From positions 1,417,001 to 1,481,000 of the forward strand of contig NZ_CP014517.1 in assembly GCF_001577265.1 (NCBI RefSeq): a DNA stretch of 64,000 nt, in the 5' to 3' direction. Positions 54,997 to 62,961 of the stretch are shown here, in pieces. The first letter of the stretch is position 1; each line of letters starts with the position of its first letter. The position numbers and the translations under genes were made by a program. Below the pieces are notes generated by a model. It was not told the origin of the DNA and did no database searches. It was given only the letters and a program-made list of their open reading frames with translations. Source of the DNA: Variovorax sp. PAMC 28711. Its GTDB lineage: Bacteria > Pseudomonadota > Gammaproteobacteria > Burkholderiales > Burkholderiaceae_C.

Positions 54997-56145
54997 ATGC
55001 AGGCCCATTCGCCGCGACGGCGCTCACTGATCTTCGCGGGACTCGCCTGTGCGCTGTGTGCGCTCGCGCTGCCGGCCTCGGCACAGGCCGATGCATCGGT
55101 GGCTTACCGCATCGACACCATCGCCCAGGGGCTGGCACACCCGTGGTCGCTGGCGACGCTGCCCGACGGCAGCCTGCTGGTCACCGAACGTGCCGGCCGT
55201 CTCCGCGTGATCGAGCGCGACGCGGGCGGGCGAATGCAGTTGCGCACGACGCCGGTGACCGGGGTGCCACCGGTGTATGCCAGCGGGCAATCGGGGTTGT
55301 TCGATGTGTTGATCGACCCTGGTTTTGCTGACAACCGGCTCGTCTATCTGTCGTTCGCACACGGCGACTCTGCGGCCAACCACCTGCGCGTGGTGCGCGC
55401 CCGCTTCGAGCGTGGCGCGCTGCAGGACGTGCGAGTGATCTTCAGCTCGCGCCCGGCCAAGACGCACGACCAGCATTTCGGCGCGCGCATGGCATTGCTC
55501 GACGATGGCACGCTGGTGATCGGCATCGGCGATGGCAACCTGGAGCGCATCGATGCGCAAAAGCTGAACACCCATCTGGGCAAGACCGTGCGCATCGGTC
55601 GCGATGGGAGCGTGCCGGCCGACAACCCGTTCGTCGGTCGGGCCGGCGCCCTGCCCGAGATCTACAGCCTCGGCCACCGCAACCCGCAGGGCATGGTCAG
55701 CCTGCCGGGGCAGCGGGTGCTGTACGCACACGAACACGGTTCGAAGGGCGGCGATGAACTCAACCGCGTCGTGCCGGGCGCCAACTACGGGTGGCCGATC
55801 ACAACCGGCGGCGTCGACTACACCGGCGCGCGCATCACGCCCTGGCGCACTTATCCGGGCATCACGCCACCGCTGGTCGAATGGACCCCGTCCATTGCGC
55901 CGGCCGGCATGGCGCACTACGACGGCGCCCTGTTTCCGGCTTGGCGAGGCAGTCTTTTCGTCGCAGCCTTGAAAGAGAAAAGCGTGCGCCGCGTGCCCAT
56001 GAAAGAAGGTGTGCCCGGATCGCAGGAAATCCTGTTCACCGAGTTGAACGAGCGCATGCGCGATGTGCGCAGCGGGCCGGACGGCGCGCTCTACCTGCTG
56101 ACCGACGCGCCGAACGGGCGCGTGCTGCGCGTACGCCCGCGCTGA
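54997..56145 (+). CDS. PQQ-dependent soluble aldose dehydrogenase (YliI/Asd-like)
   Basis: The 382-residue periplasmic protein has a signal peptide (cleavage near ASAQA), then the six-bladed GSDH beta-propeller: GLAHPWSLATLPDG, VTERAGRLRV, SGLFDVLIDPGF, GIGDGNLERID and HRNPQGM. The HEHGSKGGDE segment is a PQQ/Ca site in YliI. It oxidises aldose sugars at the expense of PQQ. No pqq synthesis genes are in the window. Transcribed alone. Confidence 0.88.
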   Translation: MQAHSPRRRSLIFAGLACALCALALPASAQADASVAYRIDTIAQGLAHPWSLATLPDGSLLVTERAGRLRVIERDAGGRMQLRTTPVTGVPPVYASGQSGLFDVLIDPGFADNRLVYLSFAHGDSAANHLRVVRARFERGALQDVRVIFSSRPAKTHDQHFGARMALLDDGTLVIGIGDGNLERIDAQKLNTHLGKTVRIGRDGSVPADNPFVGRAGALPEIYSLGHRNPQGMVSLPGQRVLYAHEHGSKGGDELNRVVPGANYGWPITTGGVDYTGARITPWRTYPGITPPLVEWTPSIAPAGMAHYDGALFPAWRGSLFVAALKEKSVRRVPMKEGVPGSQEILFTELNERMRDVRSGPDGALYLLTDAPNGRVLRVRPR

Positions 56146-56160
56146 TCCGCGTCGCCCACG

Positions 56161-56185
56161 AAAAAGCCGCCCGAAGGCGGCGTTT
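56161..56185 (-). terminator. Hairpin terminator between convergent genes
   Basis: GCCGCC-CGAA-GGCGGC is followed on the minus strand by TTTTT and on the plus strand by GTTTCGTT. The better T run serves the minus-strand gene ending at 56218. Confidence 0.7.
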
Positions 56186-56217
56186 CGTTCGACACCGGAC
56201 AGCCGGCGCGAACTGAT

Positions 56218-56592
56218 TTACATCGAGACACTCGACGTTGCGTTAGCGCGGGCTTCGGCACGCACCGCCGCACGATCGACGTTGCTGCTGCGGACTTGCG
56301 TCACCCCCTGGCCGTACCCGGTGGCGTACGGGTTCGCGCTGTGGGCAGCGGCAACCGCCTGCGAGCGAACGATCGAACGATCGGTCGACGATGCCACCGT
56401 GGTGACGCCTTGGCCGTAAGCAGTGGCGAAGGTGTTGACGCCGTGGGCGGCGACGACGCCCTGGGCGTGCACTTCGGCGCGGCTCTGGACCGAATTGACG
56501 GTCAACACGCCGTGATAGGTTTCAGCTTGGGCAGCACCCATGGCAGCGAGGGCGAGGGTGGCGGCGGTGAGGATCTTGGTTGCGTTGTTCAT
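56218..56592 (-). CDS. Small exported protein with 34-residue internal repeat
   Basis: The 124-residue protein has a signal peptide (cleavage near residue 23, AAQAE). The mature part contains two copies of a unit with period 34: VAAHGVNTFATAYGQGVT (47-64) and AAAHSANPYATGYGQGVT (81-98), each followed by V-x-SS-x-DR-x-x-VR. No Cys, no membrane segment. I recognise no named family. Its Ser/Ala/Gly-rich pattern suggests a secreted or surface structural protein. A standard ATG with AGGTCC upstream. Confidence 0.75.
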   Translation of the reverse strand: MNNATKILTAATLALAAMGAAQAETYHGVLTVNSVQSRAEVHAQGVVAAHGVNTFATAYGQGVTTVASSTDRSIVRSQAVAAAHSANPYATGYGQGVTQVRSSNVDRAAVRAEARANATSSVSM

Positions 56593-56748
56593 TTGGAGGA
56601 CCTTTGAGTTTTGGGTTGTTCGACGCGGTCCGTTGGTCAGACCGTGAGACGAAGTTTGCGCCCAAAACTAAGTAGAAACCCGCACTCAATGGAACCACGG
56701 TGTTCGCGAAACGGAAACAATGGAGCGAATCCGTCCGACAAACCGCAC

Positions 56749-57600
56749 TCAGGCCTTGAAGCCGACCACCTCCTGTCGCTGCGCTCCGAGGCCCTCGATG
56801 CCCAGGGTCATGACGTCGCCCTTCTTCAGAAACACCGCCGACGGCTTCATGCCCATGCCGACGCCCGGTGGCGTGCCCGTGGTGATGATGTCGCCGGGCA
56901 TCAGCGTGTTGAGCTGGCTGCAATAGCTCACCAGCTTGGCCACGTTGAAGATCATCGTCTTCGTGTTGCCGGTCTGCACCCGCTGGCCGTTCAGGTCGAG
57001 CCACATCGCGAGCTTCTGCGGATTCGGCACTTCGTCTCGGGTCACGAGCCACGGGCCGATCGGGCCGAAGGTGTCGAAGCCCTTGCCCTTGTCCCAGGTG
57101 AGGCCGTGCTCGAGCTGCCACGCGCGCTCGCTCACGTCGTTGATGACGACGTAGCCAGCCACAAAGCTCAGCGCGTCTTTTTGTGAGACGTAGCGTGCGC
57201 GGGTGCCGATCACGATGCCAAGTTCGACTTCCCAGTCGCTCTTGACCGAGTTCTTGGGCAGCATGACCGGATCGTTCGGACCCTGGATGCAGCTCACCGC
57301 TTTGGTGAACACCACGGGCTCTTTCGGGATCGGCATGTTCGACTCGGCCGCGTGATCTGCGTAGTTCAGGCCGATGGCGATGAACTTGCTGGTCTGGCTC
57401 ACCGGGCAGCCGTAGCGCGGCTTGCCCTTGACGAGCGGCAGCTTGTCCGTCTTGAGCTTGGCGAGCTTCGCCAGCGCGGCGTCGCCGAGTTGCTCGGGTC
57501 CGATGTCCTTGACCACCGCGCTCAGGTCGCGCAGTTGGCCGTCGGCGTCGATGAGGCCCGGCTTTTCTTTGCCGGGGTTGCCGTAACGCACTAGTTTCAT
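56749..57600 (-). CDS. Fumarylacetoacetate hydrolase family, 2,4-diketo-3-deoxy-sugar-acid hydrolase-like
   Basis: The 283-residue protein has the FAH fold: FIAIGLNYADHAAESNMP, DWEVELGIVIG (metal-binding Glu residues), VINDVSERAWQ (Asp) and GDIITTGTPPGVG. It cleaves C-C bonds in 1,3-diketone acids. In sugar-acid diketo pathways, enzymes of this shape split 2,4-diketo-3-deoxy-L-fuconate or -rhamnonate to pyruvate and lactate; the two adjacent dehydrogenases support this (inference). Ureidoglycolate lyase is the older name for similar proteins. It follows the SDR gene by 19 bases. Confidence 0.88.
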   Translation of the reverse strand: MKLVRYGNPGKEKPGLIDADGQLRDLSAVVKDIGPEQLGDAALAKLAKLKTDKLPLVKGKPRYGCPVSQTSKFIAIGLNYADHAAESNMPIPKEPVVFTKAVSCIQGPNDPVMLPKNSVKSDWEVELGIVIGTRARYVSQKDALSFVAGYVVINDVSERAWQLEHGLTWDKGKGFDTFGPIGPWLVTRDEVPNPQKLAMWLDLNGQRVQTGNTKTMIFNVAKLVSYCSQLNTLMPGDIITTGTPPGVGMGMKPSAVFLKKGDVMTLGIEGLGAQRQEVVGFKA

Positions 57601-57619
57601 GGTTTGCCTTTCAGTGAGA

Positions 57620-58366
57620 TCAATAAGTGGAGCGGCCGCCCGAGAGGTCGAACGTGGCGCCGGTGGAGAACGAGCAATCTTCGGTGCAAAGCCAGCCGAC
57701 CATCGCGGCGACTTCTTCGACGGTGCCGAACCGCGCCATCGGGATTTTCGAGAGCATGAAGGCGATGTGTTCCGGCGTCATCTGGTCGAAGATCGCGGTC
57801 TTCACCGCCGCGGGGGTCACGCAGTTCACACGCACGTTGGTGTCGGCCAGTTCCTTGCCGAGCGACTTGGTCAGCGCGATCACGCCGGCCTTGCTCGCGC
57901 TGTAAGCGCTGGCGTTCGGGTTACCGTCCTTGCCGGCGACCGACGCGATGTTGACGATGCGACCGTAGCCCTGCGTGCGCATCTGTGCCGCCACTTCACG
58001 GCAGCAGATGAAGACGCCGGTAAGGTTGACGTCCATCACCTGTCGCCAGGCGTCAACCGGGTAGTCCCACACCTTCGTGTTGGGGCCTGTGATGCCGGCG
58101 CTATTGACCAGCGCGTCGATCTTTCCCGCGAGCGTGAGCGTTTCGGCGACGGCGTTCGTGACCGATGCGTGGTCCGACACATCGACCATGACGGCCGAGG
58201 TACCGTGGGCCAACGCCTCTGCCGCCTTGCGCGCCGCGGCCTCGTCGCGGTCCCACACGGTCACCGTGCCGCCCGATGCAATCAAACGCTGGGCGATGCC
58301 ATAGCCGAGGCCGGTGGCGCCGCCCGTGACGACCGCGTGGCGACCCTTGAAGTCGAGCTGGTTCAT
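57620..58366 (-). CDS. Short-chain dehydrogenase (sugar-acid cluster, first)
   Basis: The 248-residue classical SDR has TGGATGLGYGIA (NAD(P) site), NSAGITGPN, Ser in NIASVAGKDGN and the YSASKAGV catalytic Tyr-Lys. It overlaps the next upstream SDR gene by ATGA. It could act as an aldose (for example L-fucose) or deoxy-keto-acid dehydrogenase in the pathway; sequence does not decide. Confidence 0.9.
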   Translation of the reverse strand: MNQLDFKGRHAVVTGGATGLGYGIAQRLIASGGTVTVWDRDEAAARKAAEALAHGTSAVMVDVSDHASVTNAVAETLTLAGKIDALVNSAGITGPNTKVWDYPVDAWRQVMDVNLTGVFICCREVAAQMRTQGYGRIVNIASVAGKDGNPNASAYSASKAGVIALTKSLGKELADTNVRVNCVTPAAVKTAIFDQMTPEHIAFMLSKIPMARFGTVEEVAAMVGWLCTEDCSFSTGATFDLSGGRSTY

Positions 58367-59097
58367 ATCATGATCCCGCCGTCGACCGTGAACGCCTGAC
58401 CGGTCGCGAAGACCGACTCGTCGCTCGCCAGGAACACCACCACGGGCGCGATTTCTTCGGCGCCTGCGAGCCGGCCCATCGGCTGGCGCGCGATGAAGGC
58501 CTTGCGGGCGGCATCAGGATCTTCGTTGGCGTTGATGCGCTCGCCGAGCGACGGCGTGTCGACGGTTCCGGGGCACACCGCATTGCAGCGAATGCCTTGG
58601 GTGACGTAGTCGGCCGCCACGCTCTTGGTGAGACCGAGCACCGCCGCCTTGGTGGTGCCGTACACGCAGCGGTTGGGCAGGCCCTTCATGCTCGAACACA
58701 CGCTTGCCATGTTGATGATGCTGCCGCGGCCTGCGGCCAGCATGCCGGGCAGCACGGCCTGCACCGTCCAGAACTGCGCACGAACGTTGAGGTTGAAAGC
58801 GAAGTCGAGGTCGGCGTCGGTGGCGTCGAGCGCGCTGCCGTTGTGCACCACGCCCGCGCAGTTGAAGAGCACATCGAGCGTCGGCAGCCTGGCGAACAGC
58901 GCGGTGATCGCCGACTTGTCGAGCACGTCGAGTTTTGCGGTCTGCACGTTGGCCACGCCGTCAAAACGCGCGAGCAATTTTTCGTTCACATCGGTCGCCC
59001 AGACCTGCGCGCCTTCGGCCGCCATGGCAAGCACGCTGGCATGCCCGATGCCCTGTCCGGCCGCCGTCACGAGCACGGTTTTGCCCTTGAGTCTCAT
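58363..59097 (-). CDS. Short-chain dehydrogenase, BDH2/KDF-dehydrogenase-like
   Basis: The 244-residue SDR resembles human BDH2 (DHRS6) and bacterial 2-keto-3-deoxy-L-fuconate dehydrogenases: LVTAAGQGIGHASVLAMA, LFNCAGVVHNG, NMASVCSSMKGLPNRCVYGTTKAAV and RCNAVCPGTVDTPSL. In the fuconate route it oxidises the 3-deoxy-2-keto acid to the 2,4-diketo acid, the substrate of the FAH protein next door. AGGAGA precedes the ATG. It is first in a three-gene operon divergent from the GntR regulator. Confidence 0.9.
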   Translation of the reverse strand: MRLKGKTVLVTAAGQGIGHASVLAMAAEGAQVWATDVNEKLLARFDGVANVQTAKLDVLDKSAITALFARLPTLDVLFNCAGVVHNGSALDATDADLDFAFNLNVRAQFWTVQAVLPGMLAAGRGSIINMASVCSSMKGLPNRCVYGTTKAAVLGLTKSVAADYVTQGIRCNAVCPGTVDTPSLGERINANEDPDAARKAFIARQPMGRLAGAEEIAPVVVFLASDESVFATGQAFTVDGGIMI

Positions 59098-59173
59098 GCT
59101 GTCTCCTGTTGATTGGGGTTTCGCCCGATGGCTGTGCCGCGGCGCGAATCGTATTCTGAATTGGCCTGACCAC

Positions 59174-59191
59174 TTGTCCAATTCTGGACAA
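59174..59191. promoter_or_regulatory. GntR/FadR-type operator palindrome
   Basis: TTGTCCA-ATTC-TGGACAA is a perfect 7-bp inverted repeat in the 116-base gap between the divergent dehydrogenase and gntR genes. On the minus strand it covers TTGGAC, a possible -35 of the dehydrogenase operon. Confidence 0.65.
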
Positions 59192-59213
59192 CCCCTAGCG
59201 CCACCTTTTCACC

Positions 59214-59921
59214 GTGCCCCTCCAGTCCATCGCGCCCAGGCGCCTCTACCGCCAGATTGCCGACCAGTTGCGCGCCCTCATCCAGCAGGGCGAGTTCGAG
59301 ACCGGCGCGCGCCTGCCGGCAGAGCGCGACCTGGCCAAGCAGTTGGGCGTGAGCCGGCCCTCGGTGCGCGAGGCGCTGATCGCGCTCGAAGTCGAAGGCT
59401 GGGTCGAGGTGCGCACGGGATCGGGCGTTTACGTGCTCGAACGCGGCGCCCGCAACGCGACCGCGATCGACGTCACCGAGTGGGGCCCGCTCGAACTGAT
59501 CCGCGCACGCCGCGTGGTCGAGGGCGAGACCGCAGCGCTCGCCGCGGCGCACGGCAAGCGACGCGATTTCGACGCGATGCAGCAGGCCATCGACACCATG
59601 CAGGCGCTGGCCGATCGCAACGTGATGCCGCTCGAGGGCGACCGCGCGTTCCACCTGGCCATCGTCGAAGCGAGCGGCAACGCCGTGCTCGTCGAAACCG
59701 TCGAAAGCTTCTGGGACTCGCGCAACGGCCCGCTCTTCACCCGGCTGGGCGGCTACTTCGAGACCGTGGTGTCGTGGCGCCGCGCGATCGCCGAGCACAT
59801 CGCGATCCGCAGCGCCATCGTGGCGCGCGACCCGGACGCCGCGCGTGTCGCCATGCACGAGCACATGGACAAATCACACCAGAGATTCAGCGCGAGCTGG
59901 CGCCGCGCCAAAGCGACCTGA
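59214..59921 (+). CDS. FadR-subfamily GntR transcriptional regulator
   Basis: The 235-residue protein has a GntR winged helix (residues 8-75, LYRQIADQLRALIQQGEF, RLPAERDLAKQLGVSRPSVREAL, RTGSGVYV), then an all-helical FCD ligand domain whose metal ligands are likely the Asp/His in GDRAFHLAI and later His in AEHIAI. The start is GTG at 59214. It most likely represses both the divergent dehydrogenase/FAH operon and the downstream TRAP genes until a sugar acid binds (inference). Confidence 0.91.
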   Translation: MPLQSIAPRRLYRQIADQLRALIQQGEFETGARLPAERDLAKQLGVSRPSVREALIALEVEGWVEVRTGSGVYVLERGARNATAIDVTEWGPLELIRARRVVEGETAALAAAHGKRRDFDAMQQAIDTMQALADRNVMPLEGDRAFHLAIVEASGNAVLVETVESFWDSRNGPLFTRLGGYFETVVSWRRAIAEHIAIRSAIVARDPDAARVAMHEHMDKSHQRFSASWRRAKAT

Positions 59922-59964
59922 CACGCCAGCGACTTCCATTCAAACCACCCACGGAGACAAACCG

Positions 59965-60963
59965 ATGAAGACCACGAAACGACTCGCCCTCAAGACCCTT
60001 GCCGTCTGCGCCATTGCCGCCGGCACAGTGGGCACTTTCGGGATCGCCAACGCACAGACGAAACTCAAGTGGGCGCACGTCTACGAGACGTCGGAACCGT
60101 TCCACAAGTACTCCGTGTGGGCGGCCGAAGAGATCAAGAAGCGCAGCAACGGCAAGTACGACATCCAGGTGTTCCCGGCGTCGAGCCTCGGCAAGGAAGC
60201 CGACATCAACCAGGGCCTGACGCTCGGCACCGTCGACATGGTGCTCACCGGCGCGAGCTTCGCGGGGCGCAGCTACCAGCCGCTCGCCATCACTTACTTC
60301 CCGTTCATCTTTCGCGACGCCGAACACCAGCTGAAGTACGCGAAGAGCGACGTGTTCAACGAACTTGCCAAAGGCTACGACGACAAGACCGGCAACCACA
60401 TCACCGCCCTCACCTACTACGGCGCGCGCCACGTCACCTCGAGCGCAGCGCGCCCGGTGACCAAGCCCGAAGACATGAAGGGCCTGAAGATCCGCGTGCC
60501 CGACGCGCCGGCCTACCTTGCCTTCCCGAAGGCGCTGGGCGCCAACGCCACGCCGATCGCTTTCGCCGAGGTGTACCTGGCGCTGCAGAACAATACGGTC
60601 GATGCGCAGGAGAATCCGCTTCCGACGATCGAAGCCAAGAAGTTCTTCGAGGTACAGAAGAACATCTCGCTCACCGGCCACATCGTCGACTCGCTGCTCA
60701 CGGTGGTATCGGGCCAGCTCTGGGCCAAGCTCAGCGCCGAAGACAAGAAGATGTTCACCGACGTGATGCAGGAAGCCGCCGAGAAGACCGGCCGCGACAT
60801 CATCGCCTCCGAAGTGCGCCTCGCCGAGGAGTTCAAGAAGCGTGGCAACAACGTGATCGTGGTCGACAAGAACGCATTCCGCGAAGCAGTGCTCAAGAAC
60901 ACCAAGCCGACGGATCACGGTTACCGCCAGCAGGACTACGACCGCATCCTCGCGATCAAGTGA
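59965..60963 (+). CDS. TRAP transporter solute-binding protein (DctP), sugar-acid cluster
   Basis: The 332-residue periplasmic protein has a signal peptide (cleavage near IANAQ) and the DctP fold: WAHVYETSEPFHKYSVWAAEE, FPASSLGKEADINQG, the carboxylate-gripping Arg in KGLKIRVPDAP and VDAQENPL. Its context with a uronate-type dehydratase suggests a sugar acid. GGAGA precedes the ATG. It lies 43 bases after gntR. Confidence 0.93.
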   Translation: MKTTKRLALKTLAVCAIAAGTVGTFGIANAQTKLKWAHVYETSEPFHKYSVWAAEEIKKRSNGKYDIQVFPASSLGKEADINQGLTLGTVDMVLTGASFAGRSYQPLAITYFPFIFRDAEHQLKYAKSDVFNELAKGYDDKTGNHITALTYYGARHVTSSAARPVTKPEDMKGLKIRVPDAPAYLAFPKALGANATPIAFAEVYLALQNNTVDAQENPLPTIEAKKFFEVQKNISLTGHIVDSLLTVVSGQLWAKLSAEDKKMFTDVMQEAAEKTGRDIIASEVRLAEEFKKRGNNVIVVDKNAFREAVLKNTKPTDHGYRQQDYDRILAIK

Positions 60964-60973
60964 TGCCTCGGCT

Positions 60974-61534
60974 GTGACTGAACACCAAAAAATCATCGAT
61001 GACGACGGGCACTTTCACGCCCAAGACGAAGTGGTCGATCTGTCGGACACCATCGCCGAGGGATGGATCGCGCTCGCGCTTTTCTGGCTGTTGGCGCTCA
61101 CCGTTTTCTACCAGTTCGTCACGCGCTATGTGATGAACGACTCGGCCTCGTGGACAGAAGAAGTGGCGCGCTACATGCTGATCGGGGTGGTGTTCGTCGG
61201 CGCCACGATCGGCGTCGCGAAAAACAACCAGATCCAGGTCGACTTTTTCTACCGTCACATGCCAGTGACGGTCGGTCGCTGGCTGTCGCGTGCTGTCGAC
61301 GTGGTGCGCATCGGATTCTTCGTCGGAGCGTGCGTGATGACGGTGCAGATGATGCGCAAGATCGGCGACAACACGCGCATGACGATCGTCGATGCGCCCA
61401 TGAACATCGTGTACGGCGTTTGCCTCTTTGGCTTTGCCGCGATGGCCTTCCGGTCGATGCAGGTGGCGCGTATCCACTGGCGGCGCGGCTACAGCGTGCT
61501 CGAACGCCCCGAGTCCGCGATGTCGGACCACTGA
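60974..61534 (+). CDS. TRAP transporter small permease (DctQ), sugar-acid cluster
   Basis: The 186-residue membrane protein has four helices and the DctQ signature YQFVTRYVMNDSASWTEEVARY. The start is GTG at 60974, ten bases after the binding-protein stop. A His/Asp-rich N-terminus (about residues 3-23) precedes the first helix. Confidence 0.91.
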   Translation: MTEHQKIIDDDGHFHAQDEVVDLSDTIAEGWIALALFWLLALTVFYQFVTRYVMNDSASWTEEVARYMLIGVVFVGATIGVAKNNQIQVDFFYRHMPVTVGRWLSRAVDVVRIGFFVGACVMTVQMMRKIGDNTRMTIVDAPMNIVYGVCLFGFAAMAFRSMQVARIHWRRGYSVLERPESAMSDH

Positions 61535-61543
61535 GACCACTCC

Positions 61544-62941
61544 ATGTTGAAAATCTTCTTTCTGCTTTTCATGTCGGGTGGCGTGCCGGTCGCGATCGCG
61601 ATGGCCGGCGCGTCGCTGGCCTACATCCTGCTGTCCGACAGCACGCTGCCGCCGTTCGTGGTGATTCACCGGATGGTCAGCGGCATCGACAGCTTTCCGC
61701 TGCTGGCCGTTCCCTTCTTCATCCTGGCCGGCAACCTGATGAACAACGCCGGCATCACCACGCGGATCTACAACTTCGCACTGGCGCTGGTGGGCTGGAT
61801 GAAGGGCGGGCTCGGCCATGTGAACGTGCTCGGCTCGGTGATCTTCGCGGGCATGAGCGGCACCGCCATCGCCGACGCCGCCGGTCTCGGCACGATCGAG
61901 ATCAAGGCCATGAAAGAGCACGGCTACTCGACCGAGTTCGCCGTGGGCGTGACAGCGGCGTCGGCCACGCTCGGCCCGATCATTCCGCCGAGCCTGCCGT
62001 TCGTGATCTACGGAATGATGGCCAACGTGTCGGTCGGCGCGCTGTTCCTGGCGGGCATCCTGCCGGGCGTGATGCTGGCCATCCTGATGATGATCACGGT
62101 CGCCTACTTCGCGCACAAGAACAAATGGGGCGCCGATACCAAGTTCTCCAGCACGCGCCTCTTCAAGGCACTGAGCGAACTGGCGGTGGTCGTCGGATGG
62201 CCGCTGCTGATCTGGTTGCTGGTCGCCAAGCTCGGCACGCCGCCGCAGCTCACGGTGTTCGCAGGGCTGGCTTCGTTGTTCGTGCTCGACAAGCTCTTCA
62301 AGTTCGAGGCACTGCTGCCGATCATGACGCCGGTGCTGCTCATCGGCGGCATGACCACCGGTCTGTTCACCCCCACCGAGGGCGCCATCGCGGCCTGCGT
62401 GTGGGCGCTGATCCTCGGTTTCGCCTGGTACAAAACGCTGTCCTGGAAGATGTTCGTCAAGGTCTGCCTCGACACCATCGAAACCACCTCGACCGTGCTG
62501 TTCATCGTGGCGGCCGCTTCGATCTTCGGCTGGATGCTGACAGCCACCGGGGTCACCACCGACATCGCGGCCTGGGTACTGGGCTTCACCAAGGAGGCCT
62601 GGGTGTTCCTGCTGCTGGCCAACCTGTTGATGCTGTTCGTCGGCTGCTTCCTCGAGCCGACGGCGGCCATCACGATCCTGGTGCCGATCCTGCTGCCCAT
62701 CGCCACGCAACTCGGCGTCGATCCGATCCATTTCGGTCTGGTGATGGTCCTCAACCTGATGATCGGGCTGTTGCATCCGCCGATGGGCATGGTGCTGTTC
62801 GTGCTCGCGCGCGTCGCCGGCCTGAGCTTCGAGCGCACGACGATGGCGATCCTGCCGTGGCTGGTGCCCTTGCTGGTCGCGCTGGTGGTGATCACCTACA
62901 TGCCATCGCTGGTTTTGTGGCTGCCGCGCATGTTCTTCTAA
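61544..62941 (+). CDS. TRAP transporter large permease (DctM), sugar-acid cluster
   Basis: The 465-residue protein has the DctM layout: LLAVPFFILAGNLMNNAGI, FAGMSGTAIADAAGLGT, LGPIIPPSLPFVIYG and FTPTEGAIAACVW. It is somewhat longer than the other DctM in the window (432 residues), mainly in the loop near residue 190-215, and the two are clearly distinct paralogues. It follows the DctQ gene by nine bases. Confidence 0.94.
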   Translation: MLKIFFLLFMSGGVPVAIAMAGASLAYILLSDSTLPPFVVIHRMVSGIDSFPLLAVPFFILAGNLMNNAGITTRIYNFALALVGWMKGGLGHVNVLGSVIFAGMSGTAIADAAGLGTIEIKAMKEHGYSTEFAVGVTAASATLGPIIPPSLPFVIYGMMANVSVGALFLAGILPGVMLAILMMITVAYFAHKNKWGADTKFSSTRLFKALSELAVVVGWPLLIWLLVAKLGTPPQLTVFAGLASLFVLDKLFKFEALLPIMTPVLLIGGMTTGLFTPTEGAIAACVWALILGFAWYKTLSWKMFVKVCLDTIETTSTVLFIVAAASIFGWMLTATGVTTDIAAWVLGFTKEAWVFLLLANLLMLFVGCFLEPTAAITILVPILLPIATQLGVDPIHFGLVMVLNLMIGLLHPPMGMVLFVLARVAGLSFERTTMAILPWLVPLLVALVVITYMPSLVLWLPRMFF

Positions 62942-62961
62942 TCCCTCCAACAAGAACCACG

